Assembly: GCF_037055325.1 (NCBI RefSeq) | Contig: NZ_CP146373.1 | Coordinates: forward strand, 1,240,001 to 1,304,000 | Direction: 5' to 3' | Source: Arachnia propionica | GTDB lineage: Bacteria > Actinomycetota > Actinomycetes > Propionibacteriales > Propionibacteriaceae | Length of the DNA stretch: 64,000 nucleotides | Part shown: positions 8,516 to 17,483 of the stretch, one piece after another | Layout: each line of letters opens with the position of its first letter | Position numbering within the stretch: position 1 is the stretch's first letter | Program-made: the position numbers and the translations under genes | The notes under the pieces: generated by a model | Seen by the model: only the letters and a program-made list of their open reading frames with translations | Databases searched by the model: none | What the model was told of the DNA's origin: nothing

Positions 8516-9321
8516 AGAAACTGGCCCTGACCCTCGCGGGCCTGCTGACCCTGACCGCCTGCGGCTCCCAGGCCACGTCCAACACCAGCCAGAGCGCACC
8601 ACAGCCGACGGCCTCCTCCGCCGCATCGGGCGACACCGACCAGGCCAACGCGACCCTGACGATCTTCGCCGCGGCCTCCCTGAAGAACGTCTTCCCGAAG
8701 ATCTACGAGGAGTTCAAGAAAACCCACCCGAACTACACCATCGAGTTCTCCTTCGGTGGCTCCTCGGAGCTGGCCACCCAGATCAACAATGGCGCCGAGG
8801 CCGATGTCTTCGCCTCCGCCAACGAGAAACAGATGACGGTGGCCTCCGACGCTGGAAACGTTGATGCCGCCGGCACGAAGATCTTCGCCACCAACACCCT
8901 GACGCTGGTCACCCCTCCCAGCAACCCGGCAGGGATCACGAAACTGGAGGACGCCACCAAGGAGGGCGTGAAGCTCGTCGTGTGCGCCGAGCAGGTTCCC
9001 TGCGGCTCGGCCACCAAACAGCTCGCGGAGGCCACCGGTTTCACCTTCACTCCGGTCTCGGAGGAGCAGAAGGTCACCGATGTGCTGGCCAAGGTCACCT
9101 CGGGTGAGGCCGACGCCGGCCTGGTCTACGTCACCGACGCCGCGGGTGCAGGGGACAAGGTCAAGGTCGTCGACACCCCCGAGGCGGACAAGATCGTCAA
9201 CAAGTACCCGATCGCGGTGACGAAATCCGCACGCCAGGGAGCCCAGGCCTTCGTCGATTTCGTGCTCGGTGAACAAGGCCAGTCCATGCTGCAGGCTGCC
9301 GGTTTCGGCGCACCCAGGTGA
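8512..9321 (+). CDS. modA: Molybdate ABC transporter substrate-binding lipoprotein
   Basis: ModA captures molybdate or tungstate outside the membrane. The 269-residue product has a short signal with lipobox LTAC (Cys17), a low-complexity Ser/Thr/Ala linker, then the ModA domain: [40 protein letters not shown] and [12 protein letters not shown]. These line the oxyanion pocket. It starts with a GTG that overlaps the regulator stop (GTGA), and its own stop overlaps the modB start in the same way. Confidence 0.93.
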   Translation: MKKLALTLAGLLTLTACGSQATSNTSQSAPQPTASSAASGDTDQANATLTIFAAASLKNVFPKIYEEFKKTHPNYTIEFSFGGSSELATQINNGAEADVFASANEKQMTVASDAGNVDAAGTKIFATNTLTLVTPPSNPAGITKLEDATKEGVKLVVCAEQVPCGSATKQLAEATGFTFTPVSEEQKVTDVLAKVTSGEADAGLVYVTDAAGAGDKVKVVDTPEADKIVNKYPIAVTKSARQGAQAFVDFVLGEQGQSMLQAAGFGAPR

Positions 9322-10082
9322 CGACCCCCCGATGGGTGCTGCTGCCGGCGGCGCTCGGCATGCTGCTGGTGGCACTCCCCTTGGCCGGGTTGCTCAGCAG
9401 GGTGCCGTGGCCCGGCCTGCGGGACCTGCTGACCTCGCAGTCGTCGCTGGCGGCATTGCAGCTCAGCATTCTCACCGCGAGCGTCAGCACCATTTTCTGC
9501 ATCGTGCTTGGCACGCCGATGGCGCTGGTCCTGGCGCGTCACGGGCTGCGCTGGCTGCGCCCCCTGGTCCTGTTGCCCCTGGTGTTGCCTCCTGTGGTCG
9601 GGGGTCTGGCACTGCTGTTCACGTTCGGGCGGATGGGGCTGATCGGACAGCACCTGGAGGCCGCGGGCATCAGGATCGCCTTCAGCACCGTGGCCGTCAT
9701 CCTGGCGCAGACCTTCGTGTCGCTGCCCTTCCTGGTGATGGGGCTCGAGGGGGCGCTGCGCACCGCCGGGGACCGCTACGAGAGGGTGGCCGCCACCCTC
9801 GGGGCCTCCCCCACCCGGACCCTGTTCACGGTGACCCTGCCGCTGGTGTTCCCGGGGCTGTTGTCGGGGGCCGTGCTCAGTTTCGCCCGGGCACTGGGCG
9901 AGTTCGGCGCCACCCTGACCTTCGCGGGTTCCCTGCAGGGCAGAACCCGCACCTTGCCGCTGGAGATCTACCTCCAGCGGGAGGCCGACCCGGATGCAGC
10001 CATCGCCCTGTCACTGCTTCTGGTGATCTTCGCGGGAATCGTCATGGTGATCGCGTACGGAAAGGGAAGGATCAGGTCATGA
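9318..10082 (+). CDS. modB: Molybdate ABC transporter permease
   Basis: This 254-residue membrane protein has about six helices and the EAA-loop motif of binding-protein-dependent permeases near residues 155-175 ([20 protein letters not shown]). It also has the [13 protein letters not shown] segment typical of ModB/CysT-type permeases. A GTG start overlaps the modA stop, and the stop overlaps the modC ATG (ATGA). ModB forms the channel dimer for molybdate. Confidence 0.92.
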   Translation: MTTPRWVLLPAALGMLLVALPLAGLLSRVPWPGLRDLLTSQSSLAALQLSILTASVSTIFCIVLGTPMALVLARHGLRWLRPLVLLPLVLPPVVGGLALLFTFGRMGLIGQHLEAAGIRIAFSTVAVILAQTFVSLPFLVMGLEGALRTAGDRYERVAATLGASPTRTLFTVTLPLVFPGLLSGAVLSFARALGEFGATLTFAGSLQGRTRTLPLEIYLQREADPDAAIALSLLLVIFAGIVMVIAYGKGRIRS

Positions 10083-10807
10083 AGGGACTGCACTGGGAGG
10101 GGACCCTCAATTCCCGTAACCACGAGACCGGCCTGGACGTGCCTCCGGGGCAGGTACTGGCCGTGGTCGGCCCGAACGGGGCCGGGAAATCGACGCTGCT
10201 GGATCTGCTGTGCGGGCTGCTGAAACCCGACCGCGGCCGCCTCAGCATCGACGGTCAAGTGCTGGTCGACTCCCGCCGTTTCGTGCCCGCCCACCGGCGG
10301 CGCATCGGCCTGCTCGGGCAGCAACCGCTGCTGTTCCCACACCTCGACGTGCTGAGCAACGTCGCCTACGGACCCCGCACCCAGAAAATCCGGCGCGACA
10401 AGGCCAAGGCGTTGGCCCTGGAGATGCTGGAACGTGTGGACGCCGCCGGCCTGGCCTCCCGCAGACCCGGAGAACTCTCCGGCGGCCAGGCCGCACGGGT
10501 CGCGCTGGCCCGGGCGCTGGCCACCAAGCCCCGCGCGATGCTGATCGACGAGCCCTTCGCCGCCGTGGACGTCGAGTACACGCCCCGACTGCGGGTGGCG
10601 GTCAAGGCTGCCCTCACCGAGGTCGGCTGCCCCTGCGTCATCGTCACCCATGACCCGACCGATGTCGCGGCGCTGGCCGATGACGTCGCTGTGCTGGAAA
10701 GTGGCCGGATCGTGGAACACGGCCCGGTCGCCGAGGTCATGGCCCGCCCGGAAAGCTCTTTCGGGAAGCTGCTGTTCGACCGGGACCGACCCGAGCAATC
10801 TCCTTGA
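10079..10807 (+). CDS. modC: Molybdate ABC transporter ATPase, short form
   Basis: This 242-residue ATPase has a Walker A at 31-39 (GPNGAGKST), signature [12 protein letters not shown] near residue 133, Walker [12 protein letters not shown], and the H-loop THDPTD. It lacks the C-terminal Mop/TOBE domain found in full-length ModC of about 350 residues. Molybdate sensing may therefore rest on the Mop protein encoded upstream. It is the last gene of the moaE-moaA-regulator-modABC series. Confidence 0.9.
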   Translation: MKGLHWEGTLNSRNHETGLDVPPGQVLAVVGPNGAGKSTLLDLLCGLLKPDRGRLSIDGQVLVDSRRFVPAHRRRIGLLGQQPLLFPHLDVLSNVAYGPRTQKIRRDKAKALALEMLERVDAAGLASRRPGELSGGQAARVALARALATKPRAMLIDEPFAAVDVEYTPRLRVAVKAALTEVGCPCVIVTHDPTDVAALADDVAVLESGRIVEHGPVAEVMARPESSFGKLLFDRDRPEQSP

Positions 10808-10842
10808 CACCGCCTGCTTCTCGTTCGCCATATGGCTGGGCC

Positions 10843-10861
10843 AAGCTTCTTGAAAGAGCTT
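10843..10861. terminator. Weak hairpin between convergent modC and iron ABC genes
   Basis: AAGC/GCTT and TCT/AGA pair around TGAA with a one-base bulge. It lies between the modC stop and the stop of the convergent iron ABC ATPase. There is no clear T-run, so this is a tentative terminator. Confidence 0.3.
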
Positions 10862-10883
10862 CCGGAGAAAACGAGGCGAGCCA

Positions 10884-11684
10884 CTACCGGGCCACGACTG
10901 TGAGCACCCCTTCCTCGTCCGTGTTCACCGCCACCTCCGTGTCGTAGACCCGGCTCAGGTTCTCCGAGGTGCAGACCTCGTGTGGGGTTCCCTGGGCCAC
11001 CACTTCGCCGGCGGCCATCAGCATCACCTCGTCACAGAAGCGGGTGGCCAGGTTGATGTCGTGCAGGACCACCAGGGCCAGCCGGGAGGACGGCTCCCCC
11101 GCCTCCGTGTCCTTTCCGTTCCGTTTCTCGGCGACCGTGGCCTCGGAGCCATGGACGTGTTTGCGGACGCTGCGCAACACCCGGACCTGGTGTTTCAGGT
11201 CCAGGGCGCTGGTCGGTTCGTCGAGCAACACGAGTTCGGGCCCGTGTACGAGGGTCTGCGCCAGGGAGATGAGCTGCCGTTGACCTCCCGAGCACTCCCC
11301 CAGATAGGTGTTGGCAAGCCTGCCGATGCCCAGCGCCTCGAGGGCGGCGTAGGCGCGTTCCACGTCTTTTTTCGGGACCCGCCACGCCGAGCCGCCGCGT
11401 TGGGCCGAGACCAGCACCGATTCCATGGCGGTCAGAGCGATGTGCCCCGGGATCTCCTGGGGCATGTACCCGGTGACGTCCTGCAGGGCGCGGCCGCTGC
11501 GTTTCCCGTAGCTGACCGACCCGTGGCAGTGCTGGGCGCCCGCGATGGAACGGACCAGCGTCGACTTCCCGCAGCCGTTGGGGCCGAGCAGCCCCGCGAC
11601 GACGCCCTCCTTGATGGTCAGGTCGAGACCGGAGAGCACCGCGTGTTTTCCATAGCTCACGCTGATGGATTCAAGGTTGAGCAT
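10884..11684 (-). CDS. Iron (siderophore/heme) ABC transporter ATPase
   Basis: This 266-residue FecE/FhuC-like ATPase has a Walker A at 34-42 (GPNGCGKST), signature ECSGGQRQLISLAQ, Walker B VLLDEPTSALD, and the late histidine VLHDINLA. Between the D-loop and the H-loop there is an unusual insertion of about 25 charged residues (KHVHGSEATVAEKRNGKDTE). The signature reads CSGGQ rather than LSGGQ. It follows the permease and binding protein on the same strand, and the three form a complete importer. Substrate is inferred as iron chelate or heme because an IdeR-like box precedes the set. Confidence 0.87.
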   Translation of the reverse strand: MLNLESISVSYGKHAVLSGLDLTIKEGVVAGLLGPNGCGKSTLVRSIAGAQHCHGSVSYGKRSGRALQDVTGYMPQEIPGHIALTAMESVLVSAQRGGSAWRVPKKDVERAYAALEALGIGRLANTYLGECSGGQRQLISLAQTLVHGPELVLLDEPTSALDLKHQVRVLRSVRKHVHGSEATVAEKRNGKDTEAGEPSSRLALVVLHDINLATRFCDEVMLMAAGEVVAQGTPHEVCTSENLSRVYDTEVAVNTDEEGVLTVVAR

Positions 11685-11714
11685 GAGTTCCGAACCTCTT
11701 CTCGTGAGCGTGGT

Positions 11715-12890
11715 CTAGTTGGAGATGGCGGAGGTGGTGCGCCGCCTGCCCAGGATGATCAGCACGAACACCGGGACACCGACGAGGGCCGTGAGGATAC
11801 CGACCGGGAGCACCACACCCGGCACCACGATCTGGGCCACCGCATGGGCGCTGGTGAGCACCAGAGCGCCGCAGGCCATTGCCGTCGGCACGAAGAGCCG
11901 CTGGTCCTCCCCCACCAGGATGCGGGCCACGTGGGGGCCGACCAGGCCCACGAAACCGATGATCCCGACGGAGCTGACGGTGAGCGCCGCGATCAAGGAG
12001 GCCCCCAGCAGGGTCCACATGCGGACGTTGTCCACCTTCACGCCCATCGCCCGGGCTCGAGCCTCACCAAGCGAGAGCGCGGTGAGTTTCCACTGATTGA
12101 TCCAGAACAGCGGAATGACGGCCACCAGGGTGATCAGCACCATGGTGATGGAGAACCAGGTGGCACGCTCCAGCGACCCCATGGTCCAAAACACCATCCG
12201 CTGGAGGGATTCCTGGGAGGCCCGGTACTGGATCAGCATCAACACCGCCTGGAACCCGAAGACCAGGGCAATGCCCAGCAGGATGATGGTCTCGCGACCC
12301 GAACGCCGCAGCCGCGACACCAGTGCGATCACCCCGCTGGCGACCAGAGCCAACGCCGCGGCACCGATCGGCACGGAGGCCTCGGAGAAGAAGGGAAAAC
12401 TGATCCCGGTGGCGATCACGATGGCCGCACCACACCCCGCAGCGGCAGAGACGCCCAGGGTGTAGGGCTCTGCCAGGGGGTTGTCGAGAATGGTCTGCAT
12501 CTGTGCACCGGCGAGGGCCAGCGCAGCACCGGCCACCACAGCCATGAGAGCGGGCGGGGTACGCAGATCCATCACGACGGTTCGGGTCCGCCCAGACACT
12601 TCTACCGCCCATCCAGCATCGATCCCCAGCTGCTGCAGCCCCTCCGCGATCCCTCTGAGATAGGTGTTGGCGATGTCCACAGCACTGAGGCCAAGCGGCC
12701 CCACCAGCATGGCGATCACAAACATGACCACCACAGCCGCAAGAATGCCGACGAGGATCAGCATGCGTTTAGTCTTGATCCGCCAGAACTCAGCGAGCAC
12801 ATCCTCTCGGGAACCGCTCTCCGGCATCGCAATCTCCACTGGGGCGGTTGTGCTCTCCGAGATGGTCTCGGCTACCTCGGTGTCGGTCAT
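11715..12890 (-). CDS. Iron ABC transporter permease (FecCD family)
   Basis: This 391-residue FecCD/BtuC-type permease has about ten membrane helices. Characteristic segments include TRTVVMDLRTPPALMAVVAG, GAQMQTILDNPLAEPYTLG and GFVGLVGPHVARILVG. A cytoplasmic N-terminal extension of about 45 residues precedes the first helix. It is a single gene, so it would form a homodimer, unlike the two-permease system at 34.8-36.9 kb. Its ATG overlaps the stop of the binding-protein gene by four bases. Confidence 0.9.
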   Translation of the reverse strand: MTDTEVAETISESTTAPVEIAMPESGSREDVLAEFWRIKTKRMLILVGILAAVVVMFVIAMLVGPLGLSAVDIANTYLRGIAEGLQQLGIDAGWAVEVSGRTRTVVMDLRTPPALMAVVAGAALALAGAQMQTILDNPLAEPYTLGVSAAAGCGAAIVIATGISFPFFSEASVPIGAAALALVASGVIALVSRLRRSGRETIILLGIALVFGFQAVLMLIQYRASQESLQRMVFWTMGSLERATWFSITMVLITLVAVIPLFWINQWKLTALSLGEARARAMGVKVDNVRMWTLLGASLIAALTVSSVGIIGFVGLVGPHVARILVGEDQRLFVPTAMACGALVLTSAHAVAQIVVPGVVLPVGILTALVGVPVFVLIILGRRRTTSAISN

Positions 12891-14065
12891 GACAGCTTGG
12901 CGGCGAAGATACCCTCGGCCTTGAAGGGCATGAACTTGTCGTGGAAGTCACTCCAGGCGGCGTCCACCTTGGGCAACCCGTCGACCTTGATCCCCTGCCA
13001 CTCGGCGAAGGCGACATAGGCGAGGAAGTTGTACGGAGCATCGTAGAACTGGTGATAGATGGCGTAGACCTGCTTGTCACTGAACGCCTTCAGTTCGCTG
13101 TAACCGGTCTCACCGGACAACTGTCCCAGGGTCTGGTTCGTTTCCTCGGAGGTAGCGTTGTAGCCGAGCTTGACGTACTTGATGACCGTCTTATCACTCA
13201 CGTTCTGCTTTTCCCAGTCGCCACCCGTGGCGATGATGATGTCCGGCTGGGATGCGATCAGCTGCTCAGCCGTGACGGTGCCTGCATCCCCATCAATCAG
13301 TGTGGTGCCGAGGTTGTTGCCGCCGCTGGCGGTAACGATCTGCCCGAAGTTGGATTCCCCGAAGGTGCGACCGGGTTCAGAAATGCCGGGGGAACGCCAC
13401 ACGAAGACGCTGGGGCGATCAGCCTCGGCCTTGGCCTTGGCCGCCTCCAGAACCGGGTTGACCAGGGAGTCGTAATAGGTGAGGAACTCTTCCGCCTTGT
13501 CGGAGACGCCAAAGACCTGACCCAGCAGCCGGACGCTGATGTGGGTGTTCTCCACCGGTTTCTTGCGGAAATCGGTCACCAGATAGGGGACCTTGGCGGA
13601 ATCCAGCTTTGCGTCAAACCCGGCCTGTTTGGCAGCCTCGTACTGTTCCAGGGTCATGAGGAACAGGTCGGGGTTGTGCTCGAGGAGGTTCTCTACGCTC
13701 AGGTCTCCCTTGGCGACGTTGCCGATGGTGGGCAGCTCTGCCGCCTTGGGCTGCACCTTCACCACTCGATCGTAGATGTCGGGGGCAGCGCTCTGAAGGT
13801 CGGTTCCCCAGGCCACAACCTTGTCCATGAGGTTGTCGCGCTGGAGGAAGAGCAACGAGTAGGCATGCCGGGACTCCCCCAGGATGATCTTGGAAGGAGC
13901 GGCTTCCAGGGTGACGGTACGATCCGCGACATCGGTGATGGTCAATGCGCCGCCGGCTGATCCTGAAGCGGAGGGCGCGGCCGGTTGATTTCCGTTGCTA
14001 CACGCCGAAACGGTAGCCACTCCCAACGCTCCTGCGGCCCCTGTCAGAAAAGTCCTGCGTTTCAT
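12887..14065 (-). CDS. Iron ABC transporter substrate-binding lipoprotein
   Basis: This 392-residue periplasmic-binding protein (FepB/FhuD type) has an N-terminus MKRRTFLTGAAG with a twin arginine, and a lipobox VSAC near residue 22. It may thus be exported by Tat and lipidated. The domain begins at LTITDVADRTVTLEAAPSKI, and IIIATGGDW marks the second lobe. The start at 14065 gives a GGAGG seven bases upstream; an ATG two codons earlier is too close to it. The gene leads the three-gene importer, with an IdeR-like box about 95 bases upstream. Confidence 0.88.
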   Translation of the reverse strand: MKRRTFLTGAAGALGVATVSACSNGNQPAAPSASGSAGGALTITDVADRTVTLEAAPSKIILGESRHAYSLLFLQRDNLMDKVVAWGTDLQSAAPDIYDRVVKVQPKAAELPTIGNVAKGDLSVENLLEHNPDLFLMTLEQYEAAKQAGFDAKLDSAKVPYLVTDFRKKPVENTHISVRLLGQVFGVSDKAEEFLTYYDSLVNPVLEAAKAKAEADRPSVFVWRSPGISEPGRTFGESNFGQIVTASGGNNLGTTLIDGDAGTVTAEQLIASQPDIIIATGGDWEKQNVSDKTVIKYVKLGYNATSEETNQTLGQLSGETGYSELKAFSDKQVYAIYHQFYDAPYNFLAYVAFAEWQGIKVDGLPKVDAAWSDFHDKFMPFKAEGIFAAKLS

Positions 14066-14158
14066 GTTCATGCCTCCTGCCGCCACGGCGGCGCGATTGT
14101 GTGTGGTGGTGTTGGTCAGATCGAACTACCCGGGACGCTTTCCGCGTCACCTCAAAGA

Positions 14159-14177
14159 TAAAGCTAGGCAACCCTAA
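14159..14177. promoter_or_regulatory. Candidate IdeR/DtxR iron box
   Basis: TAAAGCTAGGCAACCCTAA agrees at about 15 of 19 positions with the DtxR/IdeR consensus TTAGGTTAGGCTAACCTAA. It lies upstream of the iron ABC transporter on the minus strand. An IdeR-family gene is in this window at 60729-61418, and a second box at 34690-34708 precedes another iron importer. Confidence 0.6.
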
Positions 14178-14350
14178 AGGTAGGTCGCGGGATTACGCAA
14201 CTTTGGAATTGCACTATGCGAGACGAGGCTTTGTGTGGCAGCGACCTCCACCCGTGTTGCATGTCACTAGTGGCGTCTCGCTCCGTCACTGCGACCGGAC
14301 CTTGCCCGCAGAGCCTTTAAAATCTAGGAGTGGAGAAGACGAGGAAGGCC

Positions 14351-14704
14351 GTGTCCGAGGAGTGGATCACGCACATCGGCGGGGCGAATCGCGAGCCCAT
14401 CGGCTGGATCGCACCCCGCGGCGAGGGTTTCGTCGCCATCGACCTGCTCGGTCGGGAACGCAGCGAAACAGTCGATTGGCTCGAAGCGGAGGAGACCCTC
14501 GACGAGCTCGGCATCCGCTACCTGGCCGCCCCCTACGAACTCGTGACCGACTCGGGCACATCGAAGGTCTACATCGCCGAGGCCACCCCGGATTTCGTGC
14601 GCGTCAAAGAGGATGACTTCAACGACATCAATTCCGACCAGACCTTCCACACCCTTCCGTTCCCCGTTCCGGAGGAGTTGCTGCGAGAACTTCCGGGGCG
14701 CTGA
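14351..14704 (+). CDS. Small orphan protein, unknown function
   Basis: This 117-residue soluble acidic protein matches no family I recognise. It begins VSEEWITHIGGANREPIGWIAP and has a GFVAIDLLGRE strand, an EAEETLDELGIRYLAAPYEL region and an FVRVKEDDFNDI segment, giving an alpha/beta feel. The GTG at 14351 has GAGGAAGG just upstream. A GTG at 14330 is also open but its AGGA touches the start codon. The gene is convergent with moaD, one base between stops. Confidence 0.7.
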   Translation: MSEEWITHIGGANREPIGWIAPRGEGFVAIDLLGRERSETVDWLEAEETLDELGIRYLAAPYELVTDSGTSKVYIAEATPDFVRVKEDDFNDINSDQTFHTLPFPVPEELLRELPGR

Positions 14705-14716
14705 TTCAGCCCCCGG
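14693..14716. terminator. Bidirectional hairpin over the moaD and orphan-gene stops
   Basis: CCGGGG plus GCT pair with AGC plus CCCCGG around GATTC, with a one-base bulge. Both convergent stop codons lie inside it. It would end the long nitrate-reductase/Moco transcript. Confidence 0.45.
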
Positions 14717-14945
14717 CGAAGGGCGGTAGGACGTCGACCCCCCGCGCCCCGGTCAGGTCGTGGTCGTCCGGCAGGCCCGCCCTGCCGTCGACCAGCATGG
14801 AACAACGCCCCAGCACCGCCTCGAACCCCTCACCGTGACGGGCCACGAGGATGGCCTTCAGCTCACCGAGGGTGGCGGCCTCCACCTCCTCGGTATCGGT
14901 CCCGGCGGCGGCCTCCACGGCCGCGAACAGGCGAACGAGGATCAT
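14706..14945 (-). CDS. moaD: Molybdopterin synthase sulfur carrier subunit
   Basis: MoaD is a 79-residue ubiquitin-like carrier that delivers sulfur as a C-terminal thiocarboxylate. It starts MILVRLFAAVEAAAG and ends in PPFAGG, the required Gly-Gly. Its ATG overlaps the stop of mobA by four bases. The upstream moeB is the expected activating enzyme. Confidence 0.92.
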   Translation of the reverse strand: MILVRLFAAVEAAAGTDTEEVEAATLGELKAILVARHGEGFEAVLGRCSMLVDGRAGLPDDHDLTGARGVDVLPPFAGG

Positions 14946-15787
14946 TTCTTCTCCTTCTCCGGCGGCAGGGGCGCCGAGGTGGCGGCGTCCTCCACCACCC
15001 GGCGCAGGTAGTCGAGGTCGCGTCCCGGAGCGGCCCCTGCCGCCAACCCCCACAGGTGCGCGCTCACGGGAGCCATGGGGCGTGCTCCCGCGTGAGCGAT
15101 CTCGCGGCTGAGTTCCAGTACTCCGTGAATGTCCACGCGCCCCGGGTCGATATCCAGGGCCGCGCAGGCCCGATCCACGAACTCCTGCCAGCCGGTTTCG
15201 TCCTGACTCATCTTGTCCCTCCAGAACTCGCTCCAGTGGGCGTGATCCGCCCATGTGTCCACGTCACGCCCGTCGTCGCCGGCATCGAGCAGCAGCCCCA
15301 GCCGCATGCCCGCCAGCAGCCCGCGAACCGACCGGTTCCGTGGGTCGCCGTAGGCTCGGGCCGCCGCCCGCAGCCGTGTGGTGCGGTGGATTCCCAGCAG
15401 CCACTGCGGGTTTCCCTCAGCCGAGGCCAGGCAGTAGCCGTCCAGGTCGTCGTCCCGCGTGGTCGCGGCGAGCAGCCTGGGCACGGCCGCCTGCACGCCG
15501 GGCAGGTCGCAGGCCAGCGCCACCGTCCATTCCGCGGGTTCCCCGACGGCGTCCAGGCCGGCGACGATCCCGGCGGCCGGCCCGGTTCCCGGCGGGTCCT
15601 CGACGGTGACCAAGACCCCGTCGGGCACCGCCACCGGACCGACCACCACCGTCGTGCGGGCGCGCCTGACCGCTTCGAGCACCACGTCGAGCAGTCGCCT
15701 GCCGCCGACGACCAGGTCGGCCTTGGACACCCCACCGAGCCGCGAACCGCGGCCACCCGCCAGGATGATCGCATCGAACTCAGGCAT
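14942..15787 (-). CDS. mobA: Molybdenum cofactor guanylyltransferase fused to DUF6457 domain
   Basis: MobA converts Mo-molybdopterin to the guanine dinucleotide form needed by nitrate reductase. Residues 1-185 show LAGGRGSRLGG, SKADLVVGG, GTGPAAGIVAGL and ALACDLPGV, all typical of MobA. From about residue 195 a second domain follows (WQEFVDRACAALDI, HAGARPMAPVSAHLWGLA). It is the same DUF6457 domain that forms a free-standing 84-residue protein at 18230-18484 in this operon. The ATG overlaps the moaC stop by eight bases. Confidence 0.88.
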   Translation of the reverse strand: MPEFDAIILAGGRGSRLGGVSKADLVVGGRRLLDVVLEAVRRARTTVVVGPVAVPDGVLVTVEDPPGTGPAAGIVAGLDAVGEPAEWTVALACDLPGVQAAVPRLLAATTRDDDLDGYCLASAEGNPQWLLGIHRTTRLRAAARAYGDPRNRSVRGLLAGMRLGLLLDAGDDGRDVDTWADHAHWSEFWRDKMSQDETGWQEFVDRACAALDIDPGRVDIHGVLELSREIAHAGARPMAPVSAHLWGLAAGAAPGRDLDYLRRVVEDAATSAPLPPEKEKK

Positions 15788-16250
15788 CGCGCCGCCAGCT
15801 ACCCGACCGGCCGCCCTCCTTGGCGAGCAGCTTCACCTCGCGGATGTGGGCGTTCCTGTCGAGGCCCTTGACCATGTCGATCAGCGCCAGCGCGGCAACG
15901 GATGCAGCGGTGAGGGCCTCCATCTCGACGCCGGTGCGGTCGGCGGTGCGCACCGTGGCGACCACCTCGATGCTCTCCGGACTGAGGGTCAGGTCAACCG
16001 TGGCGCCGTGCACCCCGATCACGTGGGCCAGCGGCAGCAGTTCCGGGGTTCGTTTCGCCGCCGCGATCCCGGCGATCCGCGCCACCGCGAGCACGTCGCC
16101 CTTCGGCATCTCCCCGGATGCGATGCGCCGCAGGATCTCCGGGTCACAGACCACCGTCGCGGAGGCGGTGGCGGCGCGTTTCGTCGGTTGCTTGTCGGTG
16201 ACGTCGACCATGCGGGCCTGGCCGGCGGAATCGAGATGGGTGAACTTCAC
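15780..16250 (-). CDS. moaC: Cyclic pyranopterin monophosphate synthase
   Basis: MoaC turns 3',8-cyclo-GTP into cyclic pyranopterin. The 156-residue protein contains the family motifs FTHLDSAGQARMVDVTDK, PLAHVIGVHGATVDL and VEMEALTAASVAALALIDMV, plus the KLLAKEGGRSG tail with catalytic Lys. The GTG at 16250 has GGAGG five bases upstream and overlaps the moeA stop (GTGA). Confidence 0.94.
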   Translation of the reverse strand: MKFTHLDSAGQARMVDVTDKQPTKRAATASATVVCDPEILRRIASGEMPKGDVLAVARIAGIAAAKRTPELLPLAHVIGVHGATVDLTLSPESIEVVATVRTADRTGVEMEALTAASVAALALIDMVKGLDRNAHIREVKLLAKEGGRSGSWRRDA

Positions 16251-17482
16251 AGGTACCTCCGGAAGGAGACGAGATCGCCGGGCCGGACGTTGTCCGTCGG
16301 TTCGTCGAGCAGGGCCAAGCCATCCGCCCGGGCGGCGGCCGAGACCAGGTGAGAGGCCGAGACTCCCTCGTGGGCGGGCACCACGACCATGCGCCCCGAC
16401 TCGTCGGATGAAACGACGACCGGCACCACCTGACGACGACCCCTCGGGGCGGGCCAGGGAGATCCGACGACGGCCCGCAGCCAGGGTCGTGGTTCGCGAC
16501 CCAGCATCGCGTCGATCAGCGGCTCCACGAACAGTTCGCAGCTGACCATCGTGGACAGCGGATTGCCGGGCAACGCCACCAGCGGCACCTCTCGCTCCCC
16601 CGCCCGCCACAGCGCCCAGCCTTGCGGCTTTCCGGGTTGCATGACGACGTGGACGAAACGGGACCTCACAGCAGCGGAGGAACCGACCTCCCCGCTCAAC
16701 ACCTGCCGCACCACGTCGTGGTCGCCGACGGAAACCCCGCCGCTCAGCACCACCAGATCCGCCCCTGACGCCGCGGCATCCAGCCCTGCGGCGAAACTCC
16801 CCGGCTCGTCGGGCAGAACCGGGGACGCGACCACCTCAGCGCCCATCCTGCTCAGCTGCCCAGCCATGAAGGTGCCGTTCGACTCGTAGATCTGACCCCG
16901 GGCCAGTACCGCACCTGCGGGGCGCAGCTCATCGCCCGTCGCGATGACGGCGACGCGGGGTCGCCGCACCACCGTCACCTCCCCCCGCCCGCAGGCGGCT
17001 GCTGCGCCGAGGGCCCGCGGCCCCAGCCGCAGCCCAGCGGGCAGCACCTCGGCGCCGGCGGGAAAATCCTCCCCCACCGCCCTGACGTGGTTCTTGGCGC
17101 CCGGTTCCTCGACGATCCGGACAATCCCTCCGGATTCCTCAGTCAATTCGACGGGCACTACCGCATCGGCCTGTGACGGCAGAGGCGCGCCCGTCATGAT
17201 CCGCACGCACTCGCCACGACTTATCGCCGGATCCGCAGGTGACCCCGCGGCGACCGTCCCGACCACGCTCAGTTCGGCGCCCCGGTACCGGTCGGTCTCG
17301 TGGACCGCGAAACCGTCCATGGCAGAGTTCGCGAACACCGGCACAGCCGTGGCCGCGGTCACCGGCCTCGCCAACGTCCGTCCGTCCGCCCGGTCCAGGG
17401 ACACGGCCTCGACATCCGTGATCCGCGCCACGAGCCGGAGCAGCTCGTCCCGGTACTCCTCGATGCTCAATCTGTCGCGCAC
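16247..17482 (-). CDS. moeA: Molybdopterin molybdotransferase
   Basis: MoeA inserts molybdate into adenylylated molybdopterin. The 411-residue product has the expected domains: FANSAMDGFAV and RIMTGAPLPSQADAVVPVE near the N-terminus. The MoCF_biosynth segment is VLSGGVSVGDHDVVR with QPGKPQGWALW and ALPGNPLSTMVSCELFV, followed by the C-terminal beta domain. The GTG at 17482 follows GGGAGGAG and sits directly after the moeB stop. No separate MogA/MoaB adenylyltransferase gene is in the window. Confidence 0.94.
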   Translation of the reverse strand: MRDRLSIEEYRDELLRLVARITDVEAVSLDRADGRTLARPVTAATAVPVFANSAMDGFAVHETDRYRGAELSVVGTVAAGSPADPAISRGECVRIMTGAPLPSQADAVVPVELTEESGGIVRIVEEPGAKNHVRAVGEDFPAGAEVLPAGLRLGPRALGAAAACGRGEVTVVRRPRVAVIATGDELRPAGAVLARGQIYESNGTFMAGQLSRMGAEVVASPVLPDEPGSFAAGLDAAASGADLVVLSGGVSVGDHDVVRQVLSGEVGSSAAVRSRFVHVVMQPGKPQGWALWRAGEREVPLVALPGNPLSTMVSCELFVEPLIDAMLGREPRPWLRAVVGSPWPAPRGRRQVVPVVVSSDESGRMVVVPAHEGVSASHLVSAAARADGLALLDEPTDNVRPGDLVSFRRYL

Positions 17483-17483
17483 G

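Noticed and set aside
10980-13019. Long plus-strand frame opposite the iron importer
   Set aside because: It lies opposite a well-supported FecE/FecCD pair and has no conserved domain.
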